Below the pieces are notes generated by a model. That model worked only from the letters and a program-made list of their open reading frames with translations. It did no database searches and was not told the origin of the DNA. Below, piece after piece: positions 1 through 8,865 of a stretch of DNA of 64,000 nucleotides; position 1 is the first letter of the stretch, and every line of letters begins with the position of its first letter. A program made the position numbers and the translations under genes. This DNA comes from Streptomyces sp. DH41 (GTDB taxonomy: Bacteria > Actinomycetota > Actinomycetes > Streptomycetales > Streptomycetaceae): positions 20,864-84,863 of the forward strand of contig NZ_JARVKY010000032.1 of the NCBI RefSeq assembly GCF_029813785.1, given 5' to 3'.

Positions 1-633
<633 letters not shown>

Positions 634-667
634 TCGACTCGGACTCAGCAGGCACCGCGATGCGGTG

Positions 668-709
668 GCAGGGCTCGGGCAGCGCAAGGCCGCGCTGCCC
701 GAGCCCTGC
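668..709 (+). terminator. strong intercistronic hairpin between gap and pgk
   Basis: A perfect 18-bp inverted repeat (arms 668-685 and 692-709, loop AAGGCC) starts 35 bases after the gap stop codon. There is no U-tract, as is common for GC-rich actinobacterial terminators. It could terminate or attenuate gap transcripts, or protect the gap mRNA 3' end. Confidence 0.8.
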
Positions 710-738
710 GTCGCGTCCGCGGCGACCAGCCCTCGTAG

Positions 739-757
739 GATCACGAGCGATCACGAG
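739..757. repeat. 9-bp direct repeat just upstream of pgk
   Basis: GATCACGAG occurs at 739-747 and again at 749-757, a 10-base period that places both copies on the same helix face. The first copy overlaps a TAGGAT hexamer (736-741) that fits a -10 element. It could be an operator or UTR element for pgk; this is inference only. Confidence 0.4.
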
Positions 758-775
758 AACCCAGGAGCTCTCCGT

Positions 776-1987
776 ATGAAGACGATCGACGAACTGCTCT
801 CCGAAGGCGTCGCGGGCAAGCGCGTCTTCGTCCGCGCCGACCTGAACGTGCCGCTGGACGGCACCACCATCACCGACGACGGCCGCATCCGCGCCGTGGT
901 GCCCACCGTCAAGGCCCTGGCCGACGCGGGCGCGCGCGTGATCGTCGCCTCGCACCTGGGCCGCCCCAAGGGCGCCCCGGACCCGGTCTTCTCCCTCGCC
1001 CCGGCCGCCGCCCGGCTCGGTGAACTGCTCGGCGCCGACGTCGCCTTCGCCGAGGACACGGTCGGCACCGCCGCCGAGTCCACGGTCGCCGGCCTCGCCG
1101 ACGGCCGGGTCGCGGTCATCGAGAACCTGCGCTTCAACGCGGGTGAGACCAGCAAGGACGACACCGAGCGCGCCGCCTTCGCCGACAAGCTGGCCGGCCT
1201 CGCGGACGTCTACGTCGGCGACGGCTTCGGCGCCGTGCATCGCAAGCACGCCTCGGTCTTCGACCTGCCGAAGAGGCTTCCGCACTACGCCGGCTACCTC
1301 ATCGCCACCGAGGTCGGCGTCCTGAGGAAGCTCACCGACGACGTCAAGCGCCCCTACGTCGTCGCCCTCGGCGGCGCCAAGGTCTCCGACAAGCTCGCCG
1401 TCATCGACCAGCTGCTCGGCAAGGCCGACCGGCTCCTCATCGGCGGCGGCATGGCGTACACCTTCCTCAAGGCCCAGGGCCACGAGGTCGGCATCTCCCT
1501 CCTCCAGGAGGACCAGGTCCCGACCGTCAAGGAGTACATGGAGCGCGCGGAGAAGAACGGCGTCGAGCTGGTCCTTCCCGTCGACGTCCTGGTCGCGTCC
1601 GAGTTCCCGGACCTGAAGACCAAGGCCCCGGCCAACCCCGCCACCGTCGCCGCGGACGCCATCCCGGCCGACCAGGAGGGTCTGGACATCGGTCCCGAGA
1701 CCCGCAAGCTGTACGCATCGAAGCTCGCCGACGCCGCCACCGTCTTCTGGAACGGCCCCATGGGCGTCTTCGAGCACCCCGACTACGCCGAGGGCACCAA
1801 GGCGGTCGCCCAGGCCCTCGTCGACACCGACGGCTTCACCGTGGTCGGTGGTGGCGACTCCGCCGCGGCCGTCCGCACCCTCGGCTTCGACGAGAACGCA
1901 TTCGGCCACATCTCGACCGGCGGCGGCGCCTCCCTCGAATACCTCGAGGGCAAGACGCTCCCCGGCCTCGCCGCACTGGAGGACTGA
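776..1987 (+). CDS. pgk: phosphoglycerate kinase
   Basis: A 403-residue phosphoglycerate kinase, transferring the acyl phosphate of 1,3-bisphosphoglycerate to ADP. The N-terminal RVFVRADLNVPL signature, the ASHLGRPKG segment, and near the C-terminus FWNGPMGVFE and the TVVGGGDSAAA nucleotide-binding loop are all present, and the length is normal for the family. The open frame extends upstream to 665, but ATG 776 is preferred because an AGGAG ribosome-binding site lies at 763-767 and conserved family sequence begins there. tpiA follows after only 5 bases, so the two are co-transcribed. The gap-pgk hairpin and an upstream direct repeat suggest pgk-tpiA may have its own promoter. Confidence 0.97.
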   Translation: MKTIDELLSEGVAGKRVFVRADLNVPLDGTTITDDGRIRAVVPTVKALADAGARVIVASHLGRPKGAPDPVFSLAPAAARLGELLGADVAFAEDTVGTAAESTVAGLADGRVAVIENLRFNAGETSKDDTERAAFADKLAGLADVYVGDGFGAVHRKHASVFDLPKRLPHYAGYLIATEVGVLRKLTDDVKRPYVVALGGAKVSDKLAVIDQLLGKADRLLIGGGMAYTFLKAQGHEVGISLLQEDQVPTVKEYMERAEKNGVELVLPVDVLVASEFPDLKTKAPANPATVAADAIPADQEGLDIGPETRKLYASKLADAATVFWNGPMGVFEHPDYAEGTKAVAQALVDTDGFTVVGGGDSAAAVRTLGFDENAFGHISTGGGASLEYLEGKTLPGLAALED

Positions 1988-1992
1988 CCTCA

Positions 1993-2769
1993 ATGACCAC
2001 CCGCACGCCGCTGATGGCGGGCAACTGGAAGATGAACCTCAACCACCTCGAGGCCATCGCCCAAGTCCAGAAGCTCGCCTTCGCCCTGGCGGACAAGGAC
2101 TACGACGCCGTCGAGGTCGCCGTCCTCGTCCCCTTCACCGACCTGCGCTCGGTGCAGACCCTGGTCGAGCACGACAAGCTCAAGATCAAGTACGGCTCCC
2201 AGGACATCTCCGCCCACGACGGCGGTGCCTACACCGGCGAGATCTCCGGCCCGATGCTGGCCAAGCTGCGCTGCGCCTACGTCGCGGTCGGCCACTCCGA
2301 GCGCCGGCAGTACCACGCCGAGACCGACGAGCTGGTGAACGCCAAGGTCAAGGCCGCCTACAAGCACGGCCTGACCCCGATCCTGTGCGTCGGCGAGGAG
2401 CTGGACGTCCGTGAGGCGGGCAACCACGTCGCCCACACCCTCGCCCAGGTCGAGGGCGGCCTGAAGGACGTCCCCGCCGAGCAGGCCGAGACCGTCGTGA
2501 TCGCCTACGAGCCCGTGTGGGCCATCGGCACCGGCAAGGTCTGCGGCGCCGAGGACGCCCAGGAGGTCTGCGCGGCGATCCGCGGCAAGCTCGCCGACCT
2601 GTACTCGCAGGAGCTGGCCGACAAGGTCCGCATCCAGTACGGCGGCTCGGTCAAGTCCGGCAACGTCGCCGAGATCATGTCGCAGGCCGACATCGACGGC
2701 GCGCTGGTCGGCGGTGCCTCGCTGGACTCGGACGAGTTCGTCAAGATCGTCCGCTTCCGCGACCAGTAG
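1993..2769 (+). CDS. tpiA: triose-phosphate isomerase
   Basis: A 258-residue TIM-barrel enzyme interconverting dihydroxyacetone phosphate and glyceraldehyde-3-phosphate. Seen are the N-terminal MAGNWKMNLN with catalytic Asn and Lys, the HSERR motif with catalytic His, AYEPVWAIGTGK with the catalytic Glu and flexible loop 6, and the phosphate-binding YGGSVKSGN and GALVGGASL loops. ATG 1993 follows a GGAGGA site overlapping the end of pgk, so translation is coupled. The length matches actinobacterial homologues. It completes a gap-pgk-tpiA lower-glycolysis cluster. Confidence 0.97.
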   Translation: MTTRTPLMAGNWKMNLNHLEAIAQVQKLAFALADKDYDAVEVAVLVPFTDLRSVQTLVEHDKLKIKYGSQDISAHDGGAYTGEISGPMLAKLRCAYVAVGHSERRQYHAETDELVNAKVKAAYKHGLTPILCVGEELDVREAGNHVAHTLAQVEGGLKDVPAEQAETVVIAYEPVWAIGTGKVCGAEDAQEVCAAIRGKLADLYSQELADKVRIQYGGSVKSGNVAEIMSQADIDGALVGGASLDSDEFVKIVRFRDQ

Positions 2770-2895
2770 AACCGCCGGTCACATCGACCGGTGAGTATGC
2801 GGTAGCGGCGATACGTCGTACCCTTGCGGGGGCATGGTGGCCTGCTGTCACCGTGCCCCCGTCGTTCATCCGAAGCCGAGGAAGTTGGTCCAGCC

Positions 2896-3132
2896 GTGGT
2901 TATGGGGTTCTCGATCGCCCTGATCGTCTTCAGCCTGTTGCTGATGCTGCTGGTGCTGATGCACAAGGGGAAGGGCGGCGGCCTCTCCGACATGTTCGGT
3001 GGCGGCATGCAGTCGTCCGTCGGCGGCTCCTCGGTCGCCGAGCGCAACCTCGACCGGATCACGGTCGTGGTCGGTCTGCTCTGGTTCGCGTGCATCATGG
3101 TGCTCGGCCTTCTGATGAAGGCGAACAACTGA
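2896..3132 (+). CDS. secG: preprotein translocase subunit SecG
   Basis: A 78-residue membrane protein, the small auxiliary subunit of the SecYEG translocon. Two hydrophobic helices (about residues 4-21 and 52-72) flank the loop HKGKGGGLSDMFGGG, the diagnostic SecG pattern. The open frame reaches back to 2824, but GTG 2896 is chosen because a GAGGAAG site at 2878-2884 is correctly spaced from it; an in-frame ATG at 2902 is the alternative. It stands alone between tpiA and an RNA polymerase-binding protein gene, the usual Streptomyces order. Confidence 0.93.
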   Translation: MVMGFSIALIVFSLLLMLLVLMHKGKGGGLSDMFGGGMQSSVGGSSVAERNLDRITVVVGLLWFACIMVLGLLMKANN

Positions 3133-3331
3133 CACACCCCGCACTTCAGCACGTAAAGCCCCATGTTCGGTACGCGCCCCACGGCGCCGCCTATCATGGG
3201 GCTTGCGTCTGAGCAGTGGAGCTTGTAACTCCAACCACTGGACGCGCGTTGGGCCTTACGTAGACTGAGGCGCTCGCAGCGAAGCGAACGCCGACTCGCT
3301 TTGCGGCACCATCACGCAGGGAGTTACGACC

Positions 3332-3667
3332 GTGGCAAGTGGCAACGCGATCCGGGGAAGCCGGGTCGGGGCGGGGCCGATGGGCGAGGCCGAGCGTGGC
3401 GAGTCCGCGCCGCGTCTGCGCATCTCCTTCTGGTGCTCCAACGGACACGAGACGCAGCCGAGCTTCGCGAGCGACGCACAGGTCCCGGACACCTGGGACT
3501 GCACGCGCTGCGGCTTTCCCGCCGGGCAGGACCGGGACAATCCACCGGACCCGCCGCGCACCGAGCCCTACAAGACCCACCTCGCGTACGTGCGCGAGCG
3601 TCGCAGCGACGCGGACGGCGAGGCGATCCTCGCCGAGGCGCTCGCCAAACTGCGGGGCGAGATCTAG
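3332..3667 (+). CDS. RbpA-family RNA polymerase-binding protein (RbpB-like paralogue)
   Basis: A 111-residue protein resembling the actinobacterial RNA polymerase-binding protein RbpA, which contacts principal-type sigma factors and stabilises the open complex. The zinc-ribbon-like core shows CSNGH followed about 30 residues later by CTRCG. The tail contains a THLAYVRERRSDADGEAIL helix similar to the RbpA sigma-interaction domain, where RbpA has THWDMLMERR. The basic N-terminal arm is shorter and diverged from canonical RbpA, and S. coelicolor as I recall encodes its main RbpA elsewhere, so this is probably the second paralogue. GTG 3332 follows an AGGGAG site at 3318-3323. The 200-base leader contains a weak TAGACT -10 candidate at 3261-3266. 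Confidence 0.85.
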   Translation: MASGNAIRGSRVGAGPMGEAERGESAPRLRISFWCSNGHETQPSFASDAQVPDTWDCTRCGFPAGQDRDNPPDPPRTEPYKTHLAYVRERRSDADGEAILAEALAKLRGEI

Positions 3668-3769
3668 TTCGGCCTCCTCCAGGCCGCTTCGGTCTTCTTC
3701 AGCGCTGATCAATTAGGTTGGAACAGCCGGGACAGCTGGGACACCTAAGGAAGAAGGCTGAAGTCCGAC

Positions 3770-5422
3770 ATGAACGAAGACGGCCGTACGAGGCTCAACC
3801 AGATGCCCGAATGGGCCGCGCTGGCCAAGCACCGCGAGGAGCTGGGCGAGGTGCGGCTGCGTGAGCTGTTCGCCGCCGACCCCGGTCGCGGCACCGGCTG
3901 CACGCTCCGGGTGGGAGACCTGTACGTCGACCACTCCAAGCACCTCGTCACCGACGAAACCCTGCGCCTGCTGCGTGAACTGGCCGCCGCCACCGACGTC
4001 TTCGGACTGCGCGACGCCATGTTCCGCGGCGAGAAGATCAACACCACCGAGGACCGGGCGGTGCTGCACACCGCGCTGCGCGCCCCGCGGGACGCGGTGA
4101 TCGAGGTCGATGGCGAGAACGTCGTGCCCAAGGTGCACGCGGTGCTCGACAAGATGGCCGGCTTCGCCGAGCGCGTCCGCTCCGGACAGTGGCAGGGCCA
4201 CACGGGCAAGCGCATCAGGAACGTCGTCAACATCGGCATCGGCGGCTCCGACCTGGGCCCCGCCATGGCCTACGAGGCGCTGCGCGCCTTCACCGACCGC
4301 GAGCTGACGGTCCGTTTCGTCTCCAACGTCGACGGCGCCGACCTGCACGAGGCCACCCGCGACCTGGACCCGGCCGAGACGCTGTTCGTCATCGCCTCCA
4401 AGACCTTCACCACCATCGAGACGGTCACCAACGCCACCTCCGCCCGGACCTGGCTGCTGGACGCACTCGGTGACGAGAAGGCCGTCGCCAAACACTTCGT
4501 CGCCCTGTCGACGAACGCCGAGAAGGTCGCCGCCTTCGGCATCGACACCGCCAACATGTTCGAGTTCTGGGACTGGGTCGGCGGTCGCTACTCGTACGAC
4601 TCGGCGATCGGCCTGTCCCTGATGATCGCCATCGGCCCGGACCGCTTCCGGGAGATGCTGGACGGCTTCCACCTTGTCGACGAACACTTCCGCACCGCCC
4701 CCGCCGAGTCCAACGTCCCGCTGCTGATGGGCCTGTTGGGCATCTGGTACGGCAACTTCCTGGGCGCCCAGTCGCACGCGGTGCTGCCGTACTCGCACTA
4801 CCTGTCGAGGTTCACCGCGTACCTCCAGCAGCTCGACATGGAGTCCAACGGCAAGTACGTCGACCGGGACGGGCGCGAGGTCGACTGGCAGACCGGCCCC
4901 GTGGTGTGGGGCACGCCCGGCACCAACGGGCAGCACGCGTATTACCAGCTGATCCACCAGGGCACCAAGCTCGTCCCGGCGGACTTCATCGGCTTCGCCC
5001 AGCCGGTGGCCGAGCTGAGCGACGAGCTGAAGGCCCAGCACGACCTGCTGATGGCCAACTTCTTCGCGCAGACCCAGGCGCTGGCCTTCGGCAAGACGCC
5101 GGACGAGGTGCGCGCCGAGGGAGTCCCGGAGGAGCTGGTCCCGCACAAGACGTTCAAGGGCAACCACCCGACGACCACGATCCTGGCCCGCGAGCTGACG
5201 CCGTCGGTGCTCGGGCAGCTCGTCGCCCTCTACGAGCACAAGGTGTTCGTCCAGGGCGCGGTGTGGAACATCGACTCCTTCGACCAGTGGGGTGTCGAAC
5301 TCGGCAAGGTCCTCGCCAAGCGCGTCGAACCCGCCCTCACCGACGGCGCCGAGGTCCCCGGCCTGGACGCCTCCACGCGTGCGCTCGTCGCCGCCTACCG
5401 GGAGCTGCGCGGGCGGGAGTGA
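3770..5422 (+). CDS. pgi: glucose-6-phosphate isomerase
   Basis: A 550-residue phosphoglucose isomerase, interconverting glucose-6-phosphate and fructose-6-phosphate at the junction of glycolysis and the pentose phosphate pathway. Motifs include IGIGGSDLGPAMAYEAL (sugar-phosphate binding), FVSNVDGADLHE, MESNGK with the base Glu, GTNGQHAYYQLIHQGT with the ring-opening His, and the C-terminal VWNIDSFDQWGVELGK with the catalytic Lys. The length is typical of the long bacterial form. ATG 3770 is preceded by an AAGGAAGAAGG purine tract at 3747-3757. It converges on the pgl-opcA-zwf-tal-tkt operon, so both routes from glucose-6-phosphate are clustered. Confidence 0.97.
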   Translation: MNEDGRTRLNQMPEWAALAKHREELGEVRLRELFAADPGRGTGCTLRVGDLYVDHSKHLVTDETLRLLRELAAATDVFGLRDAMFRGEKINTTEDRAVLHTALRAPRDAVIEVDGENVVPKVHAVLDKMAGFAERVRSGQWQGHTGKRIRNVVNIGIGGSDLGPAMAYEALRAFTDRELTVRFVSNVDGADLHEATRDLDPAETLFVIASKTFTTIETVTNATSARTWLLDALGDEKAVAKHFVALSTNAEKVAAFGIDTANMFEFWDWVGGRYSYDSAIGLSLMIAIGPDRFREMLDGFHLVDEHFRTAPAESNVPLLMGLLGIWYGNFLGAQSHAVLPYSHYLSRFTAYLQQLDMESNGKYVDRDGREVDWQTGPVVWGTPGTNGQHAYYQLIHQGTKLVPADFIGFAQPVAELSDELKAQHDLLMANFFAQTQALAFGKTPDEVRAEGVPEELVPHKTFKGNHPTTTILARELTPSVLGQLVALYEHKVFVQGAVWNIDSFDQWGVELGKVLAKRVEPALTDGAEVPGLDASTRALVAAYRELRGRE

Positions 5423-5427
5423 GCGAC

Positions 5428-5478
5428 GAGAGGGGCGGGGCGGCAGGGGCGACAAGCCCCCACCACCCCGCCCCTCTC
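5428..5478. terminator. bidirectional terminator between pgi and pgl
   Basis: A 13-bp perfect stem (GAGAGGGGCGGGG at 5428-5440 with its complement at 5466-5478) encloses a second small hairpin (GGGGC, loop GACAA, GCCCC). It lies between the stops of two convergent operons and would fold in either transcript. Confidence 0.85.
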
Positions 5479-5494
5479 CCGTCTCACGGACCGA

Positions 5495-6277
5495 TCAGGC
5501 CGACGCCGACGGATACAGCGAGCGCGGCAGCTGCGAGGCCGCCGCCGAGTCCAGCAGCCACAGGGTCCGGGCGCGGCCCTGGGCCCCCGCCGCCGGGGCC
5601 TGGATCTCGCCCGCGCCCGACAGCGCGATGGCCGCCGCCTCCGCCTTGTCCTCGCCGGCCGCCAGGAGCCACACCTCGCGGGCGGCGCGGATCGCCGGGA
5701 GGGTGAGCGTCACCCGGGTCGGCGGCGGCTTGGGCGCCCCGCGGACGCCGACCACCGTACGGTCCGTCTCGCGGACCGCGGGCAGCTCCGGGAAGAGCGA
5801 CGCCACGTGCGTGTCCGGGCCGACGCCCAGCAGCAGGACGTCGAAGGACGGCACCGCGGCGTGATTCTCGGGAACGGACGCCTCGGCCAGCTCCCGCGCG
5901 TACGCGGCGGCCGCCGCCTCCACGTCCGAGCCGTCAGGACCGTCCGACGCCGGCATCGCGTGCACCCGCTTCGGGGCCAGCGGCACCGAGTCGAGCAGCG
6001 CCTCGCGCGCCTGGGTGACGTTGCGCTCCGGGTCGCCCTCGGGCAGGAAGCGCTCGTCGCCCCACCACAGGTCCAGACGGGCCCAGTCGATCGCGTCCCG
6101 GGCCGGGGACCCGGCGAGCGCCGCGAGCAGGCCGTTGCCGTTGCGGCCACCGGTCAGGACCACGGACGCGCTGCCCCGGGAGGCCTGCGCGTCCACGATC
6201 TTCGTGATCAGCCGGGCCGCCGCGGCCTCGGCCATCAGCTCCTTGTCGCGGTGCACGACCAGCTGGGGAGTGCTCAC
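5495..6277 (-). CDS. pgl: 6-phosphogluconolactonase
   Basis: A 260-residue SugAR/DevB-type lactonase that hydrolyses 6-phosphogluconolactone, the second oxidative pentose-phosphate step. Seen are VVLTGGRNGNGLL near residue 40, LWWGDERFLPEGDPERN (family motif W-DER) and LLGVGPDTHVASLFP, where the usual Gly before His is Thr. The open frame extends far upstream into opcA in another reading frame; GTG 6277 is the start because it overlaps the opcA stop in a GTGA junction and conserved sequence (STPQLVVHRD) begins there. It is last in the tkt-tal-zwf-opcA-pgl operon, read into a strong terminator. Confidence 0.93.
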   Translation of the reverse strand: MSTPQLVVHRDKELMAEAAAARLITKIVDAQASRGSASVVLTGGRNGNGLLAALAGSPARDAIDWARLDLWWGDERFLPEGDPERNVTQAREALLDSVPLAPKRVHAMPASDGPDGSDVEAAAAAYARELAEASVPENHAAVPSFDVLLLGVGPDTHVASLFPELPAVRETDRTVVGVRGAPKPPPTRVTLTLPAIRAAREVWLLAAGEDKAEAAAIALSGAGEIQAPAAGAQGRARTLWLLDSAAASQLPRSLYPSASA

Positions 6278-7341
6278 TTCGCCGCCGCCTTCTTCACCGG
6301 TGTCTTCTCCCGCGCCGCGTCCTTCGCGGGAGCCTTCGCAGCCGTTTCGACGGGAGCCGGGACCGCGACGGCCTCGCCACCGGAGCCCCCTTTGACCGGG
6401 GCGTTCGGGGCGTCCGGCGCGTTCAGCCGGTTCACCCCGTACCGCAGCGCCGAGGCGTACGTGTCGTCCGGGTCGAGGCGCCGCAGCTCCTCCGCGATCA
6501 GTTCGGCCGTCTCGCGGCGCTTGAGCGCCACCGCGCGGGCCGGCTGGCCCTGGATGGACAGGTTCGCCAGCGAGCCGTCGGCCCGGTCCAGGACGACCGG
6601 ACCGCAGTCGGTCTCCATCCGGACCGCCGTCAGACCCGGACCGCTCGACGCCGTGCGCTGCACCGGGACGCCCAGCCGGTCCGCGAGCCACATCGCGAGC
6701 AGCTCGCAGCTCGGGTTGTACTCCTCGCCCTCGACCTCGACGGCCTGCACTTCGCAATCCACCTGGTCCAGGGCCGCGGCCAGCATCGAGCGCCACGGCG
6801 TGATGCGGGTCCAGGACAGGTCGGTGTCGCCCGGCGTGTAGGCGTCGGCGCGGGCGGCCAGCTCCCGTACCGGCTCCTCGCAGGCGTAGGTGTCGGTGAC
6901 CCTGCGCTGGGCCAGCGCGCCCAGCGGGTCCCCGGCGGGGTCCAGCGGCGCGTTCACCGGCCACCACACCACCACCGGAGCGTCCGGCAGCAGCAGCGGC
7001 AGGACCACCGACTGGGCGTGGTCGACGACGTCGCCGTACAGCCGCAGCACGATCGTCTCGCCGGTGCCCGCGTCGGCCCCGAGGCGCACCTCGGCGTCCA
7101 GCCGGGACTTCGTACGGTCCCGGGGCGAGCGCGAGACGCGCTTGATGACGACGAGCGTGCGCGAGGGGTGCTCGTGCGCGGCGTCGCTCGCGGCCTTCAG
7201 CGCGTCGTAGGCGTTCTCCTCGTCGGTGACGATGACCAGGGTGAGCACCATGCCGATGGCCGGGGTGCCGATGGCCCGGCGCCCCAGCACCAGCGCCTTG
7301 TTGATCTTGCTGGCCGTGGTGTCCGTGAGGTCTGTCTTCAT
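6274..7341 (-). CDS. opcA: glucose-6-phosphate dehydrogenase assembly protein OpcA
   Basis: A 355-residue OpcA, an actinobacterial and cyanobacterial partner that promotes assembly and activity of glucose-6-phosphate dehydrogenase. The core features are the N-terminal TLVIVTDEEN, the central PVVVWWPVNAPLDPAGDPLG segment and LSWTRITPWRSMLAAALDQ, all typical of OpcA. The last 45 residues are an Ala/Lys/Pro-rich tail (ending VKKAAAK) that looks disordered and resembles histone-like tails; its role is unknown. ATG 7341 overlaps the zwf stop (ATGA), and its own stop overlaps pgl by 4 bases, so translation of zwf-opcA-pgl is coupled. Confidence 0.93.
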   Translation of the reverse strand: MKTDLTDTTASKINKALVLGRRAIGTPAIGMVLTLVIVTDEENAYDALKAASDAAHEHPSRTLVVIKRVSRSPRDRTKSRLDAEVRLGADAGTGETIVLRLYGDVVDHAQSVVLPLLLPDAPVVVWWPVNAPLDPAGDPLGALAQRRVTDTYACEEPVRELAARADAYTPGDTDLSWTRITPWRSMLAAALDQVDCEVQAVEVEGEEYNPSCELLAMWLADRLGVPVQRTASSGPGLTAVRMETDCGPVVLDRADGSLANLSIQGQPARAVALKRRETAELIAEELRRLDPDDTYASALRYGVNRLNAPDAPNAPVKGGSGGEAVAVPAPVETAAKAPAKDAAREKTPVKKAAAK

Positions 7342-8861
7342 GGCCGGCGCCAGCTCCGTCCGTCTCGCTCGAGCATGTGGTCCGCCTCGACGGGTCCCCA
7401 GGTGCCGGCCGGGTACTGGGCCGGCGTGCCGTGCTCGTCCCAGTACTGCTCGATCGGGTCGAGGATCTTCCAGGACAGCTCGACCTCCTCGGTGCGCGGG
7501 AAGAGGTTGGCGTCGCCGAGCAGCACGTCCAGGATGAGGCGCTCGTACGCCTCGGGGCTCGACTCCGTGAAGGACTCGCCGTACGCGAAGTCCATGGACA
7601 CGTCCCGGATCTCCATCGACGTCCCCGGCACCTTGGAGCCGAAGCGGACGGTGACGCCCTCGTCGGGCTGGACGCGGATGACGATCGCGTTCGAACCGAG
7701 TTCCTCGGTGGCCGTGGAGTCGAAGGGGGAGTGCGGGGCCCGCTGGAAGACGACCGCGATCTCGGTGACCCGGCGGCCGAGGCGCTTGCCGGTGCGCAGG
7801 TAGAAGGGGACACCCGCCCAGCGGCGGTTGTCGATGCCCACCTTGATCGCGGCGTAGGTGTCGGTCTTCGACTTCGGGTCGATGCCGTCCTCTTCGAGGT
7901 AGCCGACGGCCTTCGCGCCGCCCTGCCACCCAGCCGCGTACTGGCCGCGCACGGTGTCCCGGCCCAGGTCCTTGGGAAGGCGGACCGCGCCGAGCACCTT
8001 GGTCTTCTCGGCGGCCAGCGCGTCGGCGTCGAAGGAGGCGGGCTCCTCCATGGCGGTCAGCGCGAGCAGCTGGAGCAGGTGGTTCTGGATGACGTCACGG
8101 GCGGCGCCGATGCCGTCGTAGTAGCCGGCCCGGCCGCCGATGCCGATGTCCTCGGCCATCGTCACCTGTATGTGGTCCACGTAGGACCGGTTCCAGATCG
8201 GCTCGAACATCGTGTTGGCGAAGCGCAGCGCCAGGATGTTCTGGACGGTCTCCTTGCCCAGGTAGTGGTCGATGCGGAAGACCTGGTCCGGGGCGAAGAC
8301 CTCGTGGACGATCGCGTTCAGTTCCTCGGCCGACCTCAGGTCGTGGCCGAACGGCTTCTCGATCACCGCACGGCGCCAGGAGCCGCTCGACTGGTCGGCG
8401 AGGCCGTGCTTCTTCAGCTGCTGGATGACCACGGGGAAGGACTTCGGCGGCACCGAGAGGTAGAAGGCGAAGTTGCCGCCCGTGCCCTGCGCCTTGTCCA
8501 GCTCCTCGATGGTGCCGCGCAGCCGCTCGAAGGCGTCGTCGTCGTCGAAGGTGCCCTGGACGAAGCGCATCCCCTGGATGAGCTGCTGCCAGACCTCCTC
8601 GCGGAACGGCGTACGGGAGTGTTCCTTGACGGCGTCGTGCACGACCTGGGCGAAGTCCTCGTGCTCCCAGTCGCGGCGGGCGAAGCCGACAAGAGAGAAG
8701 CCCGGCGGCAGCAGACCCCGGTTGGCGAGGTCGTACACGGCGGGCATGAGCTTCTTGCGGGAGAGGTCACCGGTGACGCCGAAAATGACCAGACCCGACG
8801 GCCCCGCGATACGCGGGAGCCGTCGGTCTGCGGGGTCACGCAGCGGGTTGCTGCTTGACAA
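7338..8861 (-). CDS. zwf: glucose-6-phosphate 1-dehydrogenase
   Basis: A 507-residue NADP-linked glucose-6-phosphate dehydrogenase, the entry enzyme of the oxidative pentose phosphate pathway. Motifs are the dinucleotide fold GVTGDLSRKKLMPA, EKPFGHDL, and the substrate site RIDHYLGKETVQN with the catalytic His. The start is a rare TTG at 8861, supported by a GGAGG site (complement of 8871-8875) with nine bases of spacing; no ATG or GTG fits as well. The site overlaps the end of tal, and the gap between tal and zwf is four bases. OpcA, its activator, is the next gene. Confidence 0.95.
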   Translation of the reverse strand: MSSSNPLRDPADRRLPRIAGPSGLVIFGVTGDLSRKKLMPAVYDLANRGLLPPGFSLVGFARRDWEHEDFAQVVHDAVKEHSRTPFREEVWQQLIQGMRFVQGTFDDDDAFERLRGTIEELDKAQGTGGNFAFYLSVPPKSFPVVIQQLKKHGLADQSSGSWRRAVIEKPFGHDLRSAEELNAIVHEVFAPDQVFRIDHYLGKETVQNILALRFANTMFEPIWNRSYVDHIQVTMAEDIGIGGRAGYYDGIGAARDVIQNHLLQLLALTAMEEPASFDADALAAEKTKVLGAVRLPKDLGRDTVRGQYAAGWQGGAKAVGYLEEDGIDPKSKTDTYAAIKVGIDNRRWAGVPFYLRTGKRLGRRVTEIAVVFQRAPHSPFDSTATEELGSNAIVIRVQPDEGVTVRFGSKVPGTSMEIRDVSMDFAYGESFTESSPEAYERLILDVLLGDANLFPRTEEVELSWKILDPIEQYWDEHGTPAQYPAGTWGPVEADHMLERDGRSWRRP

Positions 8862-8865
8862 TGTT

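Noticed and set aside
3713..5455. 580-codon minus-strand frame opposite pgi
   Set aside because: Composition-driven shadow of pgi, with no recognisable domain.
6278..7813. Fusion of the pgl frame to upstream sequence
   Set aside because: The extension overlaps opcA and zwf in a different frame and is Arg/Pro-rich; pgl starts at GTG 6277.
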